DNA of 64,000 nt from Lachnospiraceae bacterium Marseille-Q4251 (GCA_018223435.1 JAGTTO010000001.1:2170001-2234000), one strand, 5' to 3'; counted from the first letter of the stretch, positions 32,853 to 40,526 are shown. The notes: generated from the sequence alone by a model not told the origin. Made by a program: numbers and translations.

Positions 32853-34593
32853 CAGATTACAGAAAAAATACGCTCTGAGTGTCCAGGGTGCAAAGGATCT
32901 TTTTAAAGCAATTGTTTATTCTGTACTGGCAAATATCAGTCTGATGCTCCCGGTTGCCCTACTTGCAATAGTATTAAATACGATGCTTCCTATGGCTCTT
33001 GGAATGGAAGAAAAAGTGGCAGGATTTGCAGGATATACAGTTGTTGGAATTATCATTTTAGTGATTATTTTTGTCCTTCATTATCTGCAGTATACAAAAG
33101 CCTATATTGGTACCTATGAGGAAAGTGAACGTAGACGCATTACACTTGCAGAAAAGCTCAGGACGTTACCGCTTGGATTTTTCCATGAACGTGACCTTGC
33201 TGATCTGACAAGTACAATTATGGGCGACTGTGCCAGTTTTGAGCATGCGTTTTCCCATACAGTTCCGCAATTTTTTGGAGCACTTATTTCTACAAGTATT
33301 GTGTGTCTGGTACTTCTTGTTATGAACTGGAAAATGGGAATTGCTCTTTTGTGGGTTGCACCGGTGGCATTTGCAATTGTTCTTCTTTCACGCAAGTGGC
33401 AGGAACTGCTTGCAAAGAAATATATGACAACAAGAATTGATTTGTCAGAAGGAATACAGGAATGTCTGGAAACGGTACAGGATATTAAGGCATGTAATCA
33501 GGAGAAAACTTATCTGGAGAAACTGGATGCGAAATTGGATGCAGCAGAAAAAGCGCAGATTTCCAGTGAAATGGTCAGTGCGAGTCTTCTTACAACCGGT
33601 CAGATGGTCTTACGGCTTGGACTGGCAACGGTTATTGTTGTGGGAAGTTCGCTGATTTTAAAGGAAAAAATTGATCTGTTTACTTATATTCTATATTTGA
33701 TCGCAGCCTCCCGTCTGTATGATCCACTTTCTGGAGCTATGGCGAATATGGCAGAACTTTTTGGTGTGAATTTACAGGTAAAACGCTTGAAAGAAATCCA
33801 GGAATATCCGTTAGAAAACGGGCAGACAGAGTATCACACCAAAGGATATGATGTGATTTTTGACCATGTGAAGTTTTCTTATGAAACAGGAAAAACAGTT
33901 TTAAAAGATGTATCTTTTACTGCAAAACAGGGACAGGTGACTGCATTAGTAGGACCATCCGGCGGTGGTAAGAGCACCATAGCAAAACTGGCAGCTAAAT
34001 TCTATGACGTGGATGGTGGGAAAATTACACTTGGTGGTGCAGATATCGCAAAAATTGATCCGGTCGCATTGATGAAAGATTTTTCGATTGTTTTTCAGGA
34101 TGTTGTTCTTTTCAATAATACAATTATGGAAAATATCCGTGTCGGACGAAAAGGTGCAAGTGATGAGGATGTTATTGCTGCAGCAAAGGCTGCAAAATGT
34201 CATGATTTTATCGAAAAATTGCCGCAGGGTTATCAGACGGTAATCGGAGAAAATGGTTCTACGCTTTCTGGCGGGGAGTGCCAACGTCTTTCCATTGCCC
34301 GTGCACTTTTAAAAGATGCACCTGTTATTTTACTGGATGAAGCAACTGCTTCTTTAGATGTGGACAGTGAAACACAGATACAGGAAGCGATATCTGAACT
34401 AGTCAGTGGAAAGACAGTTCTGGTAATCGCTCATAGGATGAGAACGATTGAAGCAGCGGATCAGATCGTTGTTCTGGATAAAGGTGTTGTGGCAGAAAAA
34501 GGAAACCATGATACGCTTATGAAGAAAAATGGTCTATATCGTAAGCTGGTTGATCTGCAGACGGAAGCAGCAAATTGGAAACTTAGTGTATAG
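32845..34593 (+). CDS. ABC half-transporter with fused permease, second of a pair
   Basis: A 582-residue partner of the preceding gene: six membrane helices to about residue 310, then Walker A GPSGGGKST near 375, VFQDVVLFNN, signature TLSGGECQRLSIARALL, Walker B VILLDEATASLD and IAHRMRT. All motifs are standard here, in contrast to the partner. Start and stop overlap points to equal amounts and a heterodimer. A strong terminator follows, closing the cargo operon lipoprotein-ABC-ABC. Drug export cannot be ruled out; metallophore import is favoured by the ZinT-like and AraC neighbours. Confidence 0.85.
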   Translation: MINRLQKKYALSVQGAKDLFKAIVYSVLANISLMLPVALLAIVLNTMLPMALGMEEKVAGFAGYTVVGIIILVIIFVLHYLQYTKAYIGTYEESERRRITLAEKLRTLPLGFFHERDLADLTSTIMGDCASFEHAFSHTVPQFFGALISTSIVCLVLLVMNWKMGIALLWVAPVAFAIVLLSRKWQELLAKKYMTTRIDLSEGIQECLETVQDIKACNQEKTYLEKLDAKLDAAEKAQISSEMVSASLLTTGQMVLRLGLATVIVVGSSLILKEKIDLFTYILYLIAASRLYDPLSGAMANMAELFGVNLQVKRLKEIQEYPLENGQTEYHTKGYDVIFDHVKFSYETGKTVLKDVSFTAKQGQVTALVGPSGGGKSTIAKLAAKFYDVDGGKITLGGADIAKIDPVALMKDFSIVFQDVVLFNNTIMENIRVGRKGASDEDVIAAAKAAKCHDFIEKLPQGYQTVIGENGSTLSGGECQRLSIARALLKDAPVILLDEATASLDVDSETQIQEAISELVSGKTVLVIAHRMRTIEAADQIVVLDKGVVAEKGNHDTLMKKNGLYRKLVDLQTEAANWKLSV

Positions 34594-34596
34594 AAC

Positions 34597-34643
34597 AAAA
34601 GGCACTGAAAACCATAGAATTATTGGTTTGCAGTGCCTTTTTT
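34597..34643 (+). terminator. Terminator of the ABC operon
   Basis: AAAAGGCACTG and CAGTGCCTTTTTT pair around a 23-base loop, starting 4 bases after the ABC stop. Also usable by the convergent Xre gene. Confidence 0.8.
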
Positions 34644-34696
34644 GAGCAAAGAGAAAAAATACAGTGAATTTAAGTTTTGCTAAGTTTCACTAAATT

Positions 34697-35251
34697 CTAT
34701 TCGTTTGATTTCCGCCACTGTTTTGAGGGTTTCCGTTTTCCACAATCATCACAGGTATACGGCCAGTTGATTTTCCATTCAAAATATTCATCTCTGGTAA
34801 TCACACCGGATTTCAGTTCATCCATTCGAACCACCCATTCTTTCAGAAAATCATTCAGAACTCCATAGTCAAACCACATACAGACAGGTGCATGAGCAGG
34901 CCAACTATCGTTGTCATGGTAGTAAACGGAAGTGTCAGCTACTTCATTGCATTTTTCACCAGGAAATTTCCGAGGTAGAAACAGATGCAGGGCAGATGGG
35001 TTAAATTCATCCAGCCAGAAAAGCAGTTCCATCATTTCGGAAGCGTCACGTCCAGCGGTATCATAGAGGGTATAAGGATTAACATCAAGAGCCTTAGCCA
35101 TTTTATCAACCAGATCTTTTTTTGGAACACGAACACCTTTTTCATATTGTACAATTCTATGCTGATCGGTCAGTCCGATCTTCTCTGACAGTTCTTTTTG
35201 TGTCATTTTCCGGAATGTCCGGATTTTTTTTAGTTTCAGATTAAAATTCAT
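34697..35251 (-). CDS. Xre-family repressor of the element
   Basis: A 184-residue regulator. The N-terminal HTH is NLKLKKIRTFRKMTQKELSEKIGLTDQHRIVQYEKGVRVPKKDLVDKMAKALDV. The C-terminal part has no peptidase motif but a conserved acidic and aromatic stretch (FWLDEFNPSALHLFLPR, WPAHAPVCMWFDYGVLNDFL) and a CDDCGKRKP zinc-like end. Such proteins sit between cargo and xis-int in many Clostridia elements and are thought to hold excision off. It is divergent from the xis promoter, with 148 bases between the start and that promoter's -35. GAGGTGAC is the ribosome site. Confidence 0.8.
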   Translation of the reverse strand: MNFNLKLKKIRTFRKMTQKELSEKIGLTDQHRIVQYEKGVRVPKKDLVDKMAKALDVNPYTLYDTAGRDASEMMELLFWLDEFNPSALHLFLPRKFPGEKCNEVADTSVYYHDNDSWPAHAPVCMWFDYGVLNDFLKEWVVRMDELKSGVITRDEYFEWKINWPYTCDDCGKRKPSKQWRKSNE

Positions 35252-35328
35252 AAAGTCACCTCTGCATTAGTCCTGATAAACATCCGTTAAAGATAGTGAA
35301 ATCAAGAAATGAATAACTATTTGTCCAT

Positions 35329-35356
35329 ATTATAACACAAGCTGGCAGAAAATCAA
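35329..35356 (-). promoter_or_regulatory. Promoter of the Xre repressor
   Basis: On the minus strand TTGATT (35356-35351), 16 bases, TATAAT (35334-35329), 78 bases before the Xre start. Confidence 0.65.
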
Positions 35357-35399
35357 TGAAAAAGAGTACAAAAAAGAACCTAAAACACATGAAGTGCTA

Positions 35400-35428
35400 T
35401 TGACATTAGCAGTAACTGGGGATATAAT
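35400..35428 (+). promoter_or_regulatory. Consensus sigma-A promoter toward xis-int
   Basis: TTGACA (35400-35405), exactly 17 bases, TATAAT (35423-35428): both boxes match consensus. It reads away from the Xre promoter and would be a natural target for that repressor. Confidence 0.8.
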
Positions 35429-35817
35429 GGCATTAAATCGAAATAGGTACAAAAATGTATACCTACAAAACTTTTGATTGTTGAACATTGAAAATTGAAT
35501 GAGCTGTATGGGTGCCTTTCGGGGCTTAAAGGTAACACAGGATTCCATCGCTGTATCAGAGAGTAGTATGTGGAAACCGAAGATACTCCGGCAACGGCTG
35601 GTATGCTTGAGAAGAAGCTGCCAGTATTCAGAAAGATTTCTGATAGAGGTCAATTGTAACGTTGACACCGCCATATACAAATGGAAGCCAACACGTCGAA
35701 CGGAATGGAAAATCATTGTAAGAAGTTTAAACAAAAAGTAGAGTGTACTGACAACGGGCATAACCGCTGTCTGGGAGGTGATGCAGAAGAATACGGAGGA
35801 AAGGAGGTATGTGCATC
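35429..35817 (+). other. Long untranslated leader of xis
   Basis: About 380 bases between the consensus promoter and the excisionase start. An 80-codon plus frame (35499-35741) exists but has no ribosome site and odd composition, and the minus frames are no better. The region has GGTGCCTTTCGGGGCTTAAAGG, able to fold, and ends in a run of purine-rich ribosome-like sites (GGGAGG, GGAGG, AAGGAGG). Possibly a regulatory RNA; no known class recognised. Confidence 0.4.
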
Positions 35818-36012
35818 ATGAGAAAAACAACAGAGTATAAGGCTGAAAACCGTCTGACGGTAGATATTGAAGGATTAATGGCAATGTTATCCTGCGGAGA
35901 AGTAACTGCAAAGAAAATTGCAGACTATGCAGAAGCAAGAGTGATTGTTGGAAGACGTGTTCTTTATAACGTGGATAAGATAAAAAAATATATTGATGCA
36001 ATGGCAGTGTAA
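35818..36012 (+). CDS. xis: Excisionase (Xis)
   Basis: A 64-residue basic protein, MRKTTEYKAENRLTVDIEGL then CGEVTAKKIADYAEARVIVGRRVLYNVDKIKKYIDAMA. It is a winged-helix excisionase of the kind found before tyrosine integrases in Clostridia ICEs: an HTH (LSCGEVTAKKIADYAEAR) then a wing and a final helix. ATG 35818 is 10 bases after AAGGAGG; ATG 35809 would be too close to it. It would bend DNA at the ends and steer the integrase to excision. Confidence 0.8.
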   Translation: MRKTTEYKAENRLTVDIEGLMAMLSCGEVTAKKIADYAEARVIVGRRVLYNVDKIKKYIDAMAV

Positions 36013-36236
36013 TGAAAGATGAGAGGATAAAATACAACAACTTTCCTTCGGAATGAAAAGTGAAAAATATTCCTATAAAAAAGGCAAATAAAAATTAGCA
36101 TTTTGCAGGAATTTACCCTTGGAAATCATAAAATATTATGTTAATCTGTGAGCAGATATCAGGCAGTAAATGACTGATACCGACAGGACAAAAATCATTC
36201 CGAATAACGAAAAATGAAGTGAAAGGAATGATTGAT

Positions 36237-37460
36237 ATGGCAAGAAAAGATAATAAAGGCAGAAATTTAAAAACAGGTGAATACCAGCGCCCGGATGGAC
36301 GTTATGAGTATCGTTACAAGGATGAAATTACCGGAAAGCGTAATTCGGTTTATGCAGCTGATCTGGTGAGTCTGCGAGAAATGGAAAAGAAGATCAATAA
36401 GGATATGGATGATCTGCTTATTACAGACGCATCAGTCAAGAAGCTGACTGTAAATACGTTGTTTGAGCGATACATGGCAACAAAGAATATCAAGGAAAGA
36501 ACGAAAAAGAATTATATCCGTATGTGGGACTACCGGATACGAAATACTTTAGGAAATATTCGTGTTGTAGATTTTAAGACATCTCACGTAAGGACGTTCT
36601 TTTCCTCATTGTCAGATGAAGGACTGGCACACAGTACGATCAAAGGTCTTTATGGTTTATTGAATCCCAGTTTTGAACTGGCAGTGGAAGACGGGATTAT
36701 CCGTAAGAATCCGGTAACTGGAACACTTGGAGATTATGGGGCTCCGGCAAAGGAGAAAGAAGCACTGACACTGGAACAGCAGGAAAAACTCCTGAAGTTT
36801 GTTGAACAGAGTAATGTGTATAAGCCTCATCTTCCAATGATGCAGGTTATGTTTGGAGCTTGCCTGAGAGTGAGTGAGACTATCGGCTTAACCTGGTCAG
36901 ATGTGGATATGAAGAACAGGGAGATTCATGTAGGTGGACAGCTTGTGTATTATGAAGGTGATGAAGGATATTGTTTCCATGATTCAGAAACCAAAACGGA
37001 TGCAGGAATCAGAGACATTCCTATGACACAGATGGTATATGATGCGTTCCGTAAGCAGAGAGAACTGAATCTGATGCTTGGTTTGCAGAGTAATGTGGAG
37101 ATCGGTGGACGTAGTGGATTCATCTTCAATACAAAGCATGGGCGTCCGATCATGCCGGCGGGAGTGAACAGCTTTCTGAAAAATATTGTCAATGCCTATA
37201 ATAAGAAAGAAAGCAAACTGGCAGAAGAAGAGAAGAGAGAGCCGGAGCTGATGCCTCCTATTTCATCGCATACCCTTCGTCATACGGGATGTACCAGACT
37301 GGGTGAGAATAACGTCAATCCCAAAGTTATGCAGTATGTGATGGGCCATTCAGATGCACAGATTACAATGAATGTCTATAATCATATTGCAGAAAAGTCT
37401 CATGTGGAGAACGAGATGTCCAAAATGAACCTGCCAGAAACCGTACCTGCTGTGGTATAA
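36237..37460 (+). CDS. int: Tyrosine integrase of the element
   Basis: A 407-residue site-specific recombinase. The N-terminal arm-binding part is KGRNLKTGEYQRPDGRYEYRYKDEITGKRNSVYA, the core-binding SAM-like part about residues 60-165. The catalytic set reads ACLRVSETIGLTWSDVD (Arg), TKTDAGIRDIP (Lys), SSHTLRHTGCTRL (HxxR), MGHSDAQITMNVYNH (His and the nucleophile Tyr). ATG 36237 has AAAGGA 9 bases upstream. It lies 140 bases from attR. The target, the CIRCE of hsp20, is unusual for a tyrosine integrase, which more often uses tRNA genes. Confidence 0.9.
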   Translation: MARKDNKGRNLKTGEYQRPDGRYEYRYKDEITGKRNSVYAADLVSLREMEKKINKDMDDLLITDASVKKLTVNTLFERYMATKNIKERTKKNYIRMWDYRIRNTLGNIRVVDFKTSHVRTFFSSLSDEGLAHSTIKGLYGLLNPSFELAVEDGIIRKNPVTGTLGDYGAPAKEKEALTLEQQEKLLKFVEQSNVYKPHLPMMQVMFGACLRVSETIGLTWSDVDMKNREIHVGGQLVYYEGDEGYCFHDSETKTDAGIRDIPMTQMVYDAFRKQRELNLMLGLQSNVEIGGRSGFIFNTKHGRPIMPAGVNSFLKNIVNAYNKKESKLAEEEKREPELMPPISSHTLRHTGCTRLGENNVNPKVMQYVMGHSDAQITMNVYNHIAEKSHVENEMSKMNLPETVPAVV

Positions 37461-37471
37461 ACCATAAGTCG

Positions 37472-37543
37472 TTGTCGTAAAATGTGGTAAGAAAATCAGA
37501 CGAATATATTTTTCCAAGAATTTGTCGTAAAAATGTGGTCAAA
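37472..37543 (+). repeat. Putative integrase arm sites, right end
   Basis: TTGTCGTAAAATGTGGT (37472-37488) and TTGTCGTAAAAATGTGGTC (37522-37540) repeat the words seen at 21892-21923. They lie between the int stop and attR. Confidence 0.5.
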
Positions 37544-37603
37544 TCAAGAAAATCGAGTGCGAAAGCAAGTGAAAAATCCCTGTGAAGCCCGTAAAATCAA
37601 GGC

Positions 37604-37644
37604 TTCACAAAATCTTCACAAAATAATTAGCACTCACCTCTTGA
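37604..37644 (+). other. attR, right attachment repeat
   Basis: The same 40-base repeat as attL, with one extra base in the A-rich part. It ends in TTGA, which is the start of the hsp20 -35 box, and its last 18 bases form the left arm and spacer of the CIRCE operator. Confidence 0.75.
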
Positions 37645-37653
37645 CAGTGCTAA
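37627..37653 (+). promoter_or_regulatory. CIRCE operator (HrcA site)
   Basis: TTAGCACTC, 9 bases, CAGTGCTAA: one mismatch from the consensus TTAGCACTC-N9-GAGTGCTAA. It overlaps the -35 box of the hsp20 promoter, so HrcA binding would block it. Confidence 0.85.
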
Positions 37654-37669
37654 TAATGCGTGTTATATT
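37641..37669 (+). promoter_or_regulatory. hsp20 promoter
   Basis: TTGACA (37641-37646), 17 bases, TATATT (37664-37669), lying across the right half of CIRCE. The first four bases of the -35 belong to the attachment core. Confidence 0.8.
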
Positions 37670-37792
37670 ACAGATAGAACAAAGGAAGAGAGATAAAAGA
37701 AAAGGTATTCCAGATGTTCGAAGAACTAGAAATGATAATACAGCAGACTGGATCGTGAAGATCTAGGGAGCTTTTGAAAGGAGATATGACTT

Positions 37793-38248
37793 ATGTTAAT
37801 GCCTAGTATTTTTGGAGAAAACTTATTTGATGATTTCTTTACACCATTCTATTATGATGACAAAGATGAGAAGAAAGCGGAAAAGAAGCTGTACGGAAGA
37901 AGAGCACAGAATCTCCTGAAGACAGATATTAAGGAAAAACCGGAAGGTTATGAACTGATTGTTGATGTTCCTGGCTTCAAGAAAGATGAAGTCAAAGTTG
38001 CATTGAAAGATGGTTACTTAACTGTCAGTGCAGCAAAAGGTCTGGATGAAGACGATGAAGATAAGAAGGGACACTACATCAGACGTGAACGTTACGCAGG
38101 AGCCTGCGAGCGAAGCTTTTATGTAGGCGAAGAAGTGACTCAGGAAGACATTAAAGGTGAATACAAACATGGTATCCTGAAACTGTTTGTTCCGAAGAAA
38201 GAAGCAAAACCAGTTTCCAATGATCCGAAATATATAACCATTGAATGA
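37793..38248 (+). CDS. hsp20: Small heat-shock protein Hsp20 (first copy)
   Basis: A 151-residue alpha-crystallin-domain chaperone that holds unfolding proteins. The domain spans about 42-140: KTDIKEKPEGYELIVDVPGFKKDEVKVALKDGYLTVSA, then IRRERYAGACERSFYVGEEV, and the GILKLFVPKKE (IxL-like) end. It starts MLMPSIFGENLFDDFF, shared with the second copy. AAAGGAG lies 9 bases before ATG. Control by HrcA through CIRCE is likely from the operator 140 bases upstream, which now borders an integrated element. Confidence 0.9.
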   Translation: MLMPSIFGENLFDDFFTPFYYDDKDEKKAEKKLYGRRAQNLLKTDIKEKPEGYELIVDVPGFKKDEVKVALKDGYLTVSAAKGLDEDDEDKKGHYIRRERYAGACERSFYVGEEVTQEDIKGEYKHGILKLFVPKKEAKPVSNDPKYITIE

Positions 38249-38384
38249 TAATGATAACATCTGATTGATAAAAAGCTCGTGGTGTTGCCCGAAGATTTCG
38301 GGCAGTACCCTTTAAATATAAGTGTAAGTAACAGTCGAAAGACTTGAATATAGATTTGTTTGTCATGAAAAGGAGAGATGACTT

Positions 38385-38837
38385 ATGTTAATGCCTAGTA
38401 TTTTTGGAGAAAACTTATTTGATGATGATTGGATGAATTTCCCGTTTAACGATGAGTTTTGGGGCAAGAAGAATCCGCTTTATGGTAAACATGCGCAGAA
38501 CATGATGAAAACGGATATCCGTGAAACAGACGGTAGCTATGAACTGGATGTCGATCTTCCGGGATTTAAGAAAGACGAGATTCAGGTACAGCTGAAAGAT
38601 GGTTATCTGGTACTTTCTGCTGCAAAGGGACTGGATAAAGATGAAAAAGATAAAGAAGGTAATTATATCAGGCGTGAACGCTATGCGGGCAGCATGTGCC
38701 GAAGCTTTTATGTAGGCGATGCAGTAAGCGAAGAAGACATTCATGCAAAATATGAAAATGGTATTCTGAAACTGTCCGTGCCAAAGAAAGCACCTGAGAA
38801 AATAGAAAAAGATGGTTATATTGCCATTGAAGGTTAA
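38385..38837 (+). CDS. hsp20: Small heat-shock protein Hsp20 (second copy)
   Basis: A 150-residue tandem duplicate of the gene upstream: same first ten residues (MLMPSIFGEN), same ribosome-site region (AAAGGAGAGATGACTT), and an alpha-crystallin domain YELDVDLPGFKKDEIQVQLKDGYLVLSAAKG with IRRERYAGSMCRSFYVGDAV. The N-terminal arm differs (DDWMNFPFNDEFWG), so the copies may pick different clients. The 136-base gap has the hairpin GCCCGAA-GAT-TTCGGGC (38287-38303) but no clear promoter, so both are probably on one CIRCE-controlled transcript. Confidence 0.9.
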   Translation: MLMPSIFGENLFDDDWMNFPFNDEFWGKKNPLYGKHAQNMMKTDIRETDGSYELDVDLPGFKKDEIQVQLKDGYLVLSAAKGLDKDEKDKEGNYIRRERYAGSMCRSFYVGDAVSEEDIHAKYENGILKLSVPKKAPEKIEKDGYIAIEG

Positions 38838-38875
38838 GGAAATCTCCTTATAGTCGGGGCTGTCGCATCAATGAT

Positions 38876-39238
38876 TGATATGCTCCCTTCTAAGTAGACA
38901 AGAGAAATAATAAAATCTTGTTTATTTAGAAGGGAGCTTTCTTTATGGCATTCAAACATAAATTTACTTATGAAGAAAAAGTCAAAATAGTTTCTGAATA
39001 CATTGATGGAACATATGGGTTCAGAGAAATATGTAAACGTTATGATATTAATCAAGGTTCTTTAAAAGATTGGAAACGACTTTATGAAACCTTTGGATGG
39101 AGCGGTTTGAAAACCGGTTCTAAAACTACTCGTTATTCAAAAGAAACTAAAGAGGCAGCTGTTAGAGATTACTTGTCTCATGAGTTTACATTCCCAGAAA
39201 TATTAAAAAAGTATCAGATTCGTTCTGGAACTCAACTC
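38876..39238 (+). mobile_element. IS3-type element, copy A, 5' end only
   Basis: Begins TGATATGCTCCCTTCTAAG and has a leader whose two halves can pair (GCTCCCTTCTAA / TTAGAAGGGAGC). orfA follows at 38945 and is cut at 39238 by the start of copy B. Confidence 0.65.
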
Positions 39239-39241
39239 TGA
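38945..39241 (+). pseudogene. IS3-family OrfA, truncated (copy A)
   Basis: A 98-residue N-terminal part of an IS3/IS150-type OrfA. Two HTH units are seen (YEEKVKIVSEYIDGTYGFREICKRYDINQGSLKDWKRLY, and TKEAAVRDYLSHEFTFPEILKKYQIRSGTQL). The frame ends because the next IS start TGATATGCTCCC supplies TGA right after GTQL. A full OrfA would go on for about 100 residues with a leucine zipper. No OrfB. Confidence 0.7.
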
Positions 39242-39921
39242 TATGCTCCCTTCTAGGTAGACAAGTGAAATAATAAAAACTTGTCACTTAGGAAGGAGCA
39301 TATTTTATGTCTAAAAGAAAAGTATCTGTTGAGGATAAGATATGTGCTGTAAATCTATATCTGGATGGAAAAGAAAGCCAACGGCGAATTGCCGATATGT
39401 TTGCTGTAAGTCTCGCATCTGTCCAACAATGGATTCGAAACTATGAATCTATGGGAGCAAATGCATTCACATTGAAAGGGAATAAAAAATATTCCAAAGA
39501 ATTGAAACAACAAGCAGTCTTAGATTATTTAGCAGGCTATGGTTCTCAAAATGATATTTGCAAAAAATACGGGATCCGTTCGAAAGGTAAGTTACAAACT
39601 TGGATAAAGAAGTATAATGGTCATGAAGAATTAAAATCTTCTGGAACAGGAGGAAGCATTGTCATGACCAAAGGACGAAAAACCACTTTTGAAGAACGGG
39701 TTGAAATAGTACAGTATTGTATCGCACATGATCGTAATTATGCCCAAACAGCAGAACAATACCAGGTGTCCTATCAACAGGCTCGCAATTATATAGTCAA
39801 ATATGAAGCTAGTGGAGTGGAAGCTTTAAGAGATAACCGTGGCAAACGAAAACGTCCCGATGAGATGAGTGAATTAGAAAAGCTGCGTGCTGAAGTTAAA
39901 ATTTTAAAAGCAGAGAAAGAA
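39239..39921 (+). mobile_element. IS3-type element, copy B, 5' end only
   Basis: Starts TGATATGCTCCCTTCTAGG inside copy A and is itself cut at about 39921 by copy C. The leader stem ATATGCTCC...GGAGCATAT encloses the region just before orfA. Confidence 0.65.
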
Positions 39922-39924
39922 TGA
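39307..39924 (+). pseudogene. IS3-family OrfA, nearly complete (copy B)
   Basis: 205 residues with three HTH-like units: VEDKICAVNLYLDGKESQRRIADMFAVSLASVQQWIRNYE, LKQQAVLDYLAGYGSQNDICKKYGIRSKGKLQTWIKKY, and FEERVEIVQYCIAHDRNYAQTAEQYQVSYQQARNYIVKYE. The end SELEKLRAEVKILKAEKE is the start of the zipper where OrfA normally meets the frameshift into OrfB. The TGA comes from the start of copy C. Divergent from copy A at protein level, so these are different IS elements that share one end sequence. Confidence 0.7.
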
Positions 39925-40008
39925 TATGCTCCCTTTATGAGAGACAGTGAAATAAAAACACTGTCAATCACGAAGGGAGCATTGTTCATGTCAAGAAGGA
40001 AAACCAGC
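39922..40008 (+). mobile_element. IS3-type element, copy C, 5' end only
   Basis: Starts TGATATGCTCCCTTTATG, has a short leader stem (GACAGTG / CACTGTC) and an orfA start ATGTCAAGAAGGAAAACC. It is then joined to unrelated GC-rich DNA at about 40009. Confidence 0.6.
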
Positions 40009-40010
40009 AG

Positions 40011-40246
40011 ATCAGAGCAACTGTCGGCGGCGAAAGCCTCTGCATGACATGTGGACGCGTCAGCCCTTTGTCCACGCAGTCTACCTTTGAGGACTTGGCG
40101 GTGGATTTCGAGGGTACAACCGCCAGTGGCGCGGAGCGATTCTACCGGCGGACGCTTGACAAGCTGCGCATGAAGCTGCTTGAAAGCAGGCTTGTCCATA
40201 CCGTGACGCTGAAGCAGACCGAATGCCGCAAAAGGAACAAAAAATA
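40011..40246 (+). pseudogene. Unrecognised protein, C-terminal fragment
   Basis: An open frame entering from the IS3 copy C junction reads ATVGGESLCMTCGRVSPLST, then EDLAVDFEGTTASGAERFYRRTLDKLRMKLLESRLVHTVTLKQTE and a basic end KRNKK. It has GC-rich codons like the island to its right and no start of its own, so it is the tail of a gene cut by the IS or by a deletion. CMTCG could be half a metal site. Family not recognised. Confidence 0.4.
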
Positions 40247-40462
40247 GCCGCCGCTGTCTACCTATATCAGGCAGACAACGACGGCGAATGGGGAGAGATC
40301 AGATTTGACTTTGCAACCGGCACAGCGGAGATCGTCTGGCTGGCGGAGTGGGACACGATAAAGTCCAATATCTTTGCAAGGACGGCGATTCGGTACATCC
40401 AGAGCTTGCCGGAGGTGCGGCTGCTGAAAAAGGCTATTGTGATGTTTGATCAGGCATTGTGA
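40223..40462 (+). CDS. Hypothetical protein, 79 aa
   Basis: A short frame overlapping the end of the previous fragment by 24 bases: AAAVYLYQADNDGEWGEIRFDFATGTAEIVWLAEWDTIKSNIFARTAIRYIQSL to KKAIVMFDQAL. The regular alternation suggests a small alpha/beta domain. No good ribosome site before ATG 40223, so translation may be coupled to the upstream gene. I do not recognise the family. It belongs to the GC-rich segment. Confidence 0.45.
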   Translation: MPQKEQKIAAAVYLYQADNDGEWGEIRFDFATGTAEIVWLAEWDTIKSNIFARTAIRYIQSLPEVRLLKKAIVMFDQAL

Positions 40463-40497
40463 TCCTAAAAATCTATAACTCTTATTCAAGCAATCAC

Positions 40498-40526
40498 TTG
40501 ATTTATTCTGTGGAGTCTGATATACT
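40498..40526 (+). promoter_or_regulatory. Promoter of the TetR gene
   Basis: TTGATT (40498-40503), 17 bases, TATACT (40521-40526), 46 bases before the TetR start. Confidence 0.65.

Larger units (their letters stand above)
21745..37644 (+). mobile_element. Integrative mobilizable element (about 15.9 kb) in the hsp20 promoter
   Basis: Flanked by a 40-base repeat (21745-21784 and 37604-37644, differing by one indel). Inside, all genes but the Xre repressor read plus: TnpV-like, primase, ParM-like, ParR-like, MobC, relaxase, coiled-coil, cargo, Xis, integrase. The integrase is next to the right end, as usual. No VirB4, VirD4 or other secretion gene is seen, so it is mobilizable rather than self-transmissible. 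Confidence 0.8.

Noticed and set aside
35499..35741. 80-codon plus frame in the xis leader
   Set aside because: No ribosome site at its start and Cys/Arg/Ser-rich, unlike a folded protein. Kept only as possible leader RNA.
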